In this document: one piece after another, positions 61,101-64,000 of the stretch
Layout: the number at the start of each line of letters is the position of its first letter
How positions within the stretch are numbered: position 1 is the stretch's first letter
Assembly (NCBI RefSeq): GCF_002116635.1
Contig: NZ_LQPW01000022.1
Coordinates: 32,323-96,322, forward strand
DNA from: Mycobacterium szulgai
GTDB taxonomy: Bacteria > Actinomycetota > Actinomycetes > Mycobacteriales > Mycobacteriaceae
Direction of reading: 5' to 3'
Length of the DNA stretch: 64,000 nucleotides
Program-made: the position numbers and the translations under genes
The notes under the pieces: generated by a model
The model's input: the letters and a program-made list of their open reading frames with translations, nothing else
Told to the model about the DNA's origin: nothing
The model's database searches: none

Positions 61101-64000
61101 TGTTCGATGAACCACAACCGGCGCTGAGCAAACGACAACGGCAAGCGCTGCGGGCGCATGCGTGGACCTAGCACCAAATCCACCGCTTGGGTGGCATCGG
61201 CAGTGGCGGCGAGCAAGCTGACCAAGTGGCGAGCGGCCGCGGCGGGCGTGGGATGGTCAAAGGCCAGTGTCGCTGGCAGGGATAGGCCGGTGCGCCGGGT
61301 CAAGGTGTTCCGGAGTTCAAGAGCGCTCAGCGAGTCCATGCCGAGGTCCCTAAACGGCAGATCGCGATCGAGGGCGGCCGGGTCGGGGTGGGCCAGCACG
61401 ATAGCCGTGATCGTCGCAACGAGGTCGGTGAGGGTGGCCAGTTGTTGTTGCGGGGTCTGGCGGGCCAGCTGTCTGGTCAACGTGTCGGCGGTGGTAGTGG
61501 TGCTGGCTTGCCGACGGGTGGTGGTCAGCGCCGACAAGATGAGCGGCAGGGCGCCTTGCCGTGCTTGGCGGGCCAGTGCGCGAGTGTCGAACGGGGTAGG
61601 GATCAGGTTGGGTTGCCGCGATGCCAGCGCGGCATCAAACAACGCCAGACCGTCTTCGACAGTGATCGGCCTCAGGTTGTTACGGGTGAACCGAGCCTGG
61701 TCAACCGCATCGAGGTGAGCGGTCATCGCGCTGGCGGTTTGCCAGTAACCCCACGCCAAACTGGTTGCCGGTAAACCATTTTCGTGGCGTTGCTTGGCCA
61801 GCGCGTCCAAGACGGCGTTAGCCGCCGCATAATTGGCTTGTCCAAGGGCTCCTAAGACTCCCGCCGCCGACGAAAACACGACAAACGCGTCGAGCTCAAC
61901 GTCGGCAGTCAATCGGTGGAGATGCCATGCGGCGTCGGCCTTCGTGGTCAGCACGGTGTCGAGTTGCTCACTGGTCAGCTCGGTGATCACAGCGTCATCG
62001 AGGACCCCGGCAGCGTGGATCACACCACATAGCCGGTGTTCGGCGGCGATGCCGGCCAACACCGCAGCCAGTTGCTCGGCATCGCTGGTGTCACAGGCTT
62101 TGATGCAGACTTGGGCGCCCAGCTGCGTTAACCGCTGATGGAGGTCAGCCGCCCCGGCAGCGTCCATACCGCTACGCGACACCAGCACCAGATGCCGAAC
62201 GCCGTAACCGGTAACCAAATGCTCAGCGAAAACCCCGCCCAGCATCCCGGTACCGCCGGTAAGCAGCACCGTGCCGTCGGGATCGAACGCAACGCGGGGT
62301 TGTGCGAGTGCATCGGCCGGGGTGAGTCGGGGGGTGTGGGCGATGCCGCGGCGGAGGGCCAGTTGGGGTTCTATGGTGGGTCGCTGCGCGGGGTTGGCGA
62401 GGGCGCCTAGGACGTTGGCGACGGTGTGGCCGGTAGCGGGCGTGGTGTCGATGTCGAGTGCGGTGATGCGGCCCGGATGCTCGTTTTGGGCGGTGTGGAT
62501 CAGGGCCCACACCGCGGCGTGGGCTAGGTCGGGGGCCGGGTCATCGGAACTGATGCTGACCGCGTGGCGGGTGGCGATCACCAGGTGTGCCTGAGTTCCA
62601 GTGTGGGCCAACCAGGTTTGCAAGCCGGCCAAAACGCGGCGGGTCAACTCGTGCACCTGCTGCAGCGGATCAGCGCCGGGCTGCTGCGACGCGACATCCC
62701 ACACCGCCAAGGTCGGCCAGGAATCCACCGCCGTCACATCGGAATAGACCAGTCGTTCGCCCAAACCAGTGGGAAAACGCTCTGGCCGCTCACTGATCAG
62801 CACCCAAGCCGGCAACACATATTGGTCCCAGGAAGCCGATAGCGCCGGCCAGGCCAACTCGAACAAGCCGTCCCGTAAAACGGGATTTGCGGGTTGATCG
62901 GTATCGGGCAGGGCGCGCAGGGTCAGTGTGTCGATGGTGATGACCGGGGCGCCGGTGGGGTCGGTGGCGTACAGGGTGAAGGTGTCGGCTCCGGTGGCGC
63001 TGAGTTGGACGTGGAGTCGGGTGGCCTCGACGGCGTGCAAAGCGATCCCGGTGAATGCGAACGGCAGCTGCGGGTCAGTGTCGGAGTCGGTATCGGAGAA
63101 CGCCGCGGCCAACGGATGTACAGCGGCATCCAATAACGCGGGGTGAATACCGTAGCCGCTGGTATCGACGTCAGCAGGCAACGCCACTTCGGCATAAACA
63201 ACGCCGGGATTGGACGGGTCGCGGCCCATCCCGCGCAACGAGCAAAAGGCGCCGCTGTACTCCAAGCCGTGCTGAGCGAGCCGCTTGTAGAAACTGTCTT
63301 GTGCTACCGGGTCGACGGACTCGACACCCGGCGAAGGTGAAGGCAGCGAGGACAATTCGCGGTTACTTAGCATGCCGCTAGCATGAGCGGTCCAGTGTGT
63401 GCGCCCGTACTGGTGATCACCGGCGCGCGCATGCACGGTGAAAGCCCGCTTCCCCTGCTCGTCGAACGGCTGCACGCTGATCTGCAGGTCGGTTGCGCCG
63501 TCGGTGGCAAGGACCAGAGGAGAGTGCACGACCAGCTCGTCGATCACCGGGCACTGTGCGTACTCACCGGCTTGCAGGACCACGTCAATAAGCCCGGTCT
63601 CCGGGAACACCACACTGCCGCGCACTTGACGGGCGGTCAGCCAGTTTTGCCTGGTGGTCGATAACCGTCCGGTCAACACGATCTGGTCATGATCGGCCAG
63701 CTCGGTCAACGCCCCCAACAACGGATGATCGGGCTTGTCCAGCCCGGCGGCGCTGACATCGGCACCCGCCGGGGCGTATTGCCAGTAGGGCCGGTGCTGG
63801 AAGGGATAGGTGGGTAGCGCGATGGTGTGGGCGCCGGGATACAGGCTGGTCCACGACGGGCTGTGGCCGTGGGTGTGCAGCTGGGCGAGGGTGGTGGCCA
63901 GGGTATCCAGATCGGGCTGGTCACGGACCAAGGTAGGGATCACTGTCGATGCGTCGGTGGTCTCCAGCGTGTCGGTCAGGGCCGGGGCGAGTACCGGGTC
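52106..64000 (-). CDS. Giant hybrid PKS-NRPS with terminal reductase, N-terminus outside window
   Basis: At least 3964 codons, open at the right edge. Reading 5' to 3' (high to low coordinates): end of an acyltransferase (64000-63780); dehydratase (63740-62950), active His replaced by Arg; ketoreductase (62800-61500; [23 protein letters not shown]); ACP (LGMDSLS, about 61335); C1 (HHIAADG, about 60750); A1 ([12 protein letters not shown], about 59280), threonine-like code; PCP1 (LGGDSLS, about 58115); C2 (HHIAADG, about 57550); A2 (about 56530-55000); PCP2 (LGGDSIL, about 54940); epimerase ([21 protein letters not shown], 54800-53400); thioester reductase ([10 protein letters not shown], 53310-52106). 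It predicts a beta-hydroxyacyl-Thr-D-aminoacyl product released as aldehyde or alcohol. Not at this locus in M. tuberculosis. Confidence 0.92.
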   Translation of the reverse strand, partial: DPVLAPALTDTLETTDASTVIPTLVRDQPDLDTLATTLAQLHTHGHSPSWTSLYPGAHTIALPTYPFQHRPYWQYAPAGADVSAAGLDKPDHPLLGALTELADHDQIVLTGRLSTTRQNWLTARQVRGSVVFPETGLIDVVLQAGEYAQCPVIDELVVHSPLVLATDGATDLQISVQPFDEQGKRAFTVHARAGDHQYGRTHWTAHASGMLSNRELSSLPSPSPGVESVDPVAQDSFYKRLAQHGLEYSGAFCSLRGMGRDPSNPGVVYAEVALPADVDTSGYGIHPALLDAAVHPLAAAFSDTDSDTDPQLPFAFTGIALHAVEATRLHVQLSATGADTFTLYATDPTGAPVITIDTLTLRALPDTDQPANPVLRDGLFELAWPALSASWDQYVLPAWVLISERPERFPTGLGERLVYSDVTAVDSWPTLAVWDVASQQPGADPLQQVHELTRRVLAGLQTWLAHTGTQAHLVIATRHAVSISSDDPAPDLAHAAVWALIHTAQNEHPGRITALDIDTTPATGHTVANVLGALANPAQRPTIEPQLALRRGIAHTPRLTPADALAQPRVAFDPDGTVLLTGGTGMLGGVFAEHLVTGYGVRHLVLVSRSGMDAAGAADLHQRLTQLGAQVCIKACDTSDAEQLAAVLAGIAAEHRLCGVIHAAGVLDDAVITELTSEQLDTVLTTKADAAWHLHRLTADVELDAFVVFSSAAGVLGALGQANYAAANAVLDALAKQRHENGLPATSLAWGYWQTASAMTAHLDAVDQARFTRNNLRPITVEDGLALFDAALASRQPNLIPTPFDTRALARQARQGALPLILSALTTTRRQASTTTTADTLTRQLARQTPQQQLATLTDLVATITAIVLAHPDPAALDRDLPFRDLGMDSLSALELRNTLTRRTGLSLPATLAFDHPTPAAAARHLVSLLAATADATQAVDLVLGPRMRPQRLPLSFAQRRLWFIEQTTDSTPVYNIPMALRLTGDLDVQALRTAIGDVIERHESLRTRFICEQGIPYQQILNVDECEPVFEIIEVDDEQQVAAQINGAGGYLFDLAAEIPIRTKLLELSAVEHVFVVVIHHIAADGVSMVAFFSDLARAYTARSEGHKPAWAPLLLQYGDYTLWQQEFLGSPDDPASVLSRQLAYWHSELKGAPEETVLPFDRPRPTQQSFAGDVVHFVVDTDLQQQVKRLAQNCEATPSMVYQAAVAVLLHKLGAGDDLTIGGLNSGRTDAALAELVGFFVNTWVLRVQTTGNPSFTEILAQVRQKALAAYNHQDVPFERVVQRLNPARSGAHHPLFQVAFLLQNTPLPTMKFPGLWAQPIPTRPHGAKFDLQIEIIAPQQPPGQLPQPLPANIEYATDVFDRETITTIVGYYLDVLTKLTAEPERRLSSIVLLDQAAHARLAEWGNRAVLTRTASQARESIPALFAAQVNRTPEAVALTSDGTARTYRELDEVSNRLARLLVDRGIGPGDVVGVALERCAEAIVAILSVVKSGAAYLPIDPNYPDARVDFIVEDATPAAVITRAGFASRLDRPDLVIIDVDDPAIDNYPADPLPVPTAGNLVHIIYTSGTTGVPKGVAIPDTCITRLFGSLTADLAPRAGQVWSQCHSYAFDFSVWEIWGALLFGGRLVVVPEPITRSPSELLALLVAERVTVLSQTPSAFYALQAAEAAQPESGRQLHLETVVFGGEALEPPRIRTWLSSHPQTPRLVNMYGITETTVHASYRPIVEHDAHSATSPIGVPLPGAAFFVLDRWLRPVPAGVVGELYVAGTGVGCGYWRRSSLTAARFMACPFGGTGTRMYRSGDLVRWGADGQLHYVGRADEQVKIRGHRIEPAEIASVLGEFDGVEQAVVIAREDQPGDKRLVAYFTGTADSGAIRDGLANKLPGYMVPSAVVALEALPLTINGKLDTQALPAPQYGDADSYRPPTTTIEDILATIYAQVLGLDRVGIDDSFFDLGGDSLSAMRVIAAINTTLDVHLSVRALFDTPAITALAPCIGAGSPRPTPLTAGPRPAVVPLSFAQEGLWFLDQLQGPSPVYNMAWALRLRGRLDSEALRRALTDLIERHQTLRTVFPSTEGIPEQVVIPTAQADLGWDVIDATAWAAGRLQHAIDSAVRHRFDLLTEIPLRARLFTLADEEHVLVVTVHHIAADGWSLTPLTDDLNTAYTHRIAGRAPEWVDLPVCYLDYTLWQRANLGELTDGASAITTQLRYWENTLAAMPERLELPTDRPYPRVADHRGARVEIHWPATLQRQISRMAREHHATSFMVIHAGLTTLLAQLSATTDIAIGIPTAGRTHPALDHLVGMFVNTLVLRVDLSGDPTFSQLLARVRARSLEAFDHQDVPFEVLVDRLNPTRSMTHHPLIQVLMAWQNLPENHDPATAVSLGELAVTPVPVDTHTARMDLAFSLSERFTHAGEPAGIVGSLEYRTDVYDPATVEALLDRLQRLLQVMTGQPDRPLSRVDLLDKTERADLLEWGNLAALGQPRTDAKSVSQLFSDQVARTPNAVALACGDTSLTYLQLDAAANRLAHRLSSHPIGPSDIVALLFHRCTQAIVSMLAVWKTGATYLPIDPTHPPTRISFMLNDAAPVALLTTTDLVAELQSYDLPIIDVDDPAIATQPSAELAQPRPRPGPEDLAYILYTSGTTGRPKGVAITHHNIAQLIAGPTSFKPAAGHTTTQCHSYAFDLSVFEVWAPLLNGARLVVIPESITRSHTDFHALLVAEKVDMLVQTPTAVTVLPTQGLGSATLVVGGEACPAEVVDRWADGRVMVNQYGPTETTMYISMSAPLKPGSGTPPIGRPVPGAALFVLDRWLRPVPAGVVGELYAAGAGLGCGYWRRSPLTASRFVACPFGGAGTRMYRTGDLVRWAADGQLHYVGRADEQVKIRGHRIEPTGVATVLAELDGVEQAVVIAREDQPGDKRLVAYLTGTADPGAIRGRLAKKLPSYMVPAAVVALAALPLTINGKLDTQALPAPRYGDADSYRAPTTAIEDILAGIYAEVLGLDRVGIDDSFFDLGGDSILAIQVAARAHAAGLSCRPRDLFTAQSVAGVAQVTRFADHDNTEADAGVGEVTTTPIIRWLESIDDLDEQFNQTFLIQAPRGVTETDVAIVLQALLDRHGMLRLRVDPDAAGGWSLSVPEPGDTDAGDLLQQQYELTLETLTQAWSRLEPTAGAMLSAIWISSTSQLLLAIHHLGVDGVSWRIIQDDLNTAWNQHRRGQRVELPAGGTSFRTWASVLAEHALSAAVTDQLPAWRQVSATPPVLPALHTAARPSHRTSRLNTDTTRMLLGAVPAAFETGVHEILLIAYALAWTEFLGHPDTPVTIDVEGHGRHEEIAPGIDLSRTIGWFTTKYPVALTVAGLRWAQIAAGDAVVDSVIKDAKEQLHAIPDGLTYGLLRYLNPDADLAGADPAIAFNYFGRVGVSAGQAPADRGSWHITDSELLSAAAARDEAWHPLTHAVELNAVTVDSDTGPLLQANWTWVPSAFDESQITRLGELWFEALTGICTRVRDSAGAATASDLGPASFASVHGPDPTEVHARELTLDKFISATTLAAAPQLPRASAEPKTVLLTGATGFLGRYLALEWLQRMDLVDGTLICLVRAESDQHARRRLDSTFDTDPKLLAHYQELAADHLEVIAGDKSRPNLGLDPQTWQRLADTVDLIVDPAARVHHLLPYSQLFGPNTLGTAELIRLALTTCRKPFLYVSTAAVGEPIDRSEFTEDADIRIISPTRSSNHSYRNGYANSKWAGEVLLREANDQCGLPVAVFRCADITADTTYAGQLNVPDNFTRLMMSVLATGIAPSSFYQLDEHGNRQRAHYDGLPVAFVAEAISTLGVQVGDGFQTYHVMNPHDDGAGLDTFVDWLIDAGQPIRRIGDYRDWTQELEARLRSLPEQQRERSLLPLLLLMQDQPDAPPPSCGSIAPNEQFRAAVQEAKIGPTKDIPQITAPIIVKYATDLKLLGLL
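54940..55600. repeat. Duplicated PCP2/A2 C-terminal segment (copy 1)
   Basis: About 660 bases encoding the end of A2 and PCP2 are nearly identical to 58114-58774 at a constant offset of 3174 bases (1058 codons, one C-A-PCP module) with no indel found at the points checked. The similarity extends to silent positions. Confidence 0.8.
58114..58774. repeat. Duplicated PCP1/A1 C-terminal segment (copy 2)
   Basis: Partner of the 54940-55600 repeat. The specificity-determining cores of A1 and A2 lie outside the best-matching part and differ clearly, so the flank is homogenised while the substrate pockets diverge. Confidence 0.8.

Overview
The window is high-GC actinobacterial DNA from a Mycobacterium outside the M. 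tuberculosis complex. Gene after gene matches the Rv2407-Rv2372 segment of M. tuberculosis: rnz, a CBS-domain protein, lepA, lppR, trehalase, the subI-cysTWA sulfate importer, che1-cysH-nirA, hemW/hemN, the mycobactin (mbt) cluster, cfp2, hrcA, dnaJ2 and rsmE. Several blocks are missing, rearranged or inserted relative to M. tuberculosis as I remember it. I cannot name the species from sequence alone. No tRNA, rRNA, CRISPR array or insertion sequence was seen.

Layout. (1) 1-8.3 kb: core genes, including 5'-partial-window rnz, a lepA with no canonical start codon, a GH15-type trehalase and a flavin monooxygenase. (2) 8.3-16.1 kb: sulfur assimilation. Sulfate is imported by SubI-CysT-CysW-CysA, and APS is reduced to sulfite (CysH) and then sulfide (NirA), with a siroheme-type chelatase (Che1) alongside. 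Both operons are preceded by a 34-codon, apparently leaderless ORF rich in Cys near its end, the pattern of cysteine-responsive attenuators. (3) 16.3-19.2 kb: hemW, an SbtA-like bicarbonate permease and a small unknown gene. (4) 19.5-45.8 kb: a mycobactin siderophore locus with four IdeR-like iron boxes. Salicylate (MbtI) is activated by MbtA, loaded on MbtB, cyclised with Ser/Thr and extended by MbtE/MbtF with hydroxylysine units (MbtG hydroxylase, MbtK-like acyltransferase) and the MbtC/MbtD polyketide unit. MbtT is a stand-alone editing thioesterase. Gene order is E-F-B on one strand and K-T-C-D on the other, unlike M. tuberculosis, and a SagB/ThcOx-type flavin dehydrogenase gene lies tail-to-tail with mbtB. 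No mbtH was found.

(5) 45.9-52.1 kb: cfp2, an ECF sigma factor translationally coupled to a carboxymuconolactone-decarboxylase-like protein, an Rv2375-like gene, then hrcA-dnaJ2-rsmE and a SnoaL-like gene. (6) 52.1-64 kb: one giant gene, open at the right edge, encoding a hybrid PKS-NRPS: (AT)-DH-KR-ACP, C-A-PCP, C-A-PCP-E, reductase. Its dehydratase lacks the catalytic His, its first A domain has a threonine-like specificity code, and it ends in a thioester reductase. It therefore looks like a line for a short beta-hydroxyacyl-Thr-D-aminoacyl aldehyde or alcohol. This accessory gene is not at this place in M. tuberculosis and is the best candidate for an undescribed system in the window.
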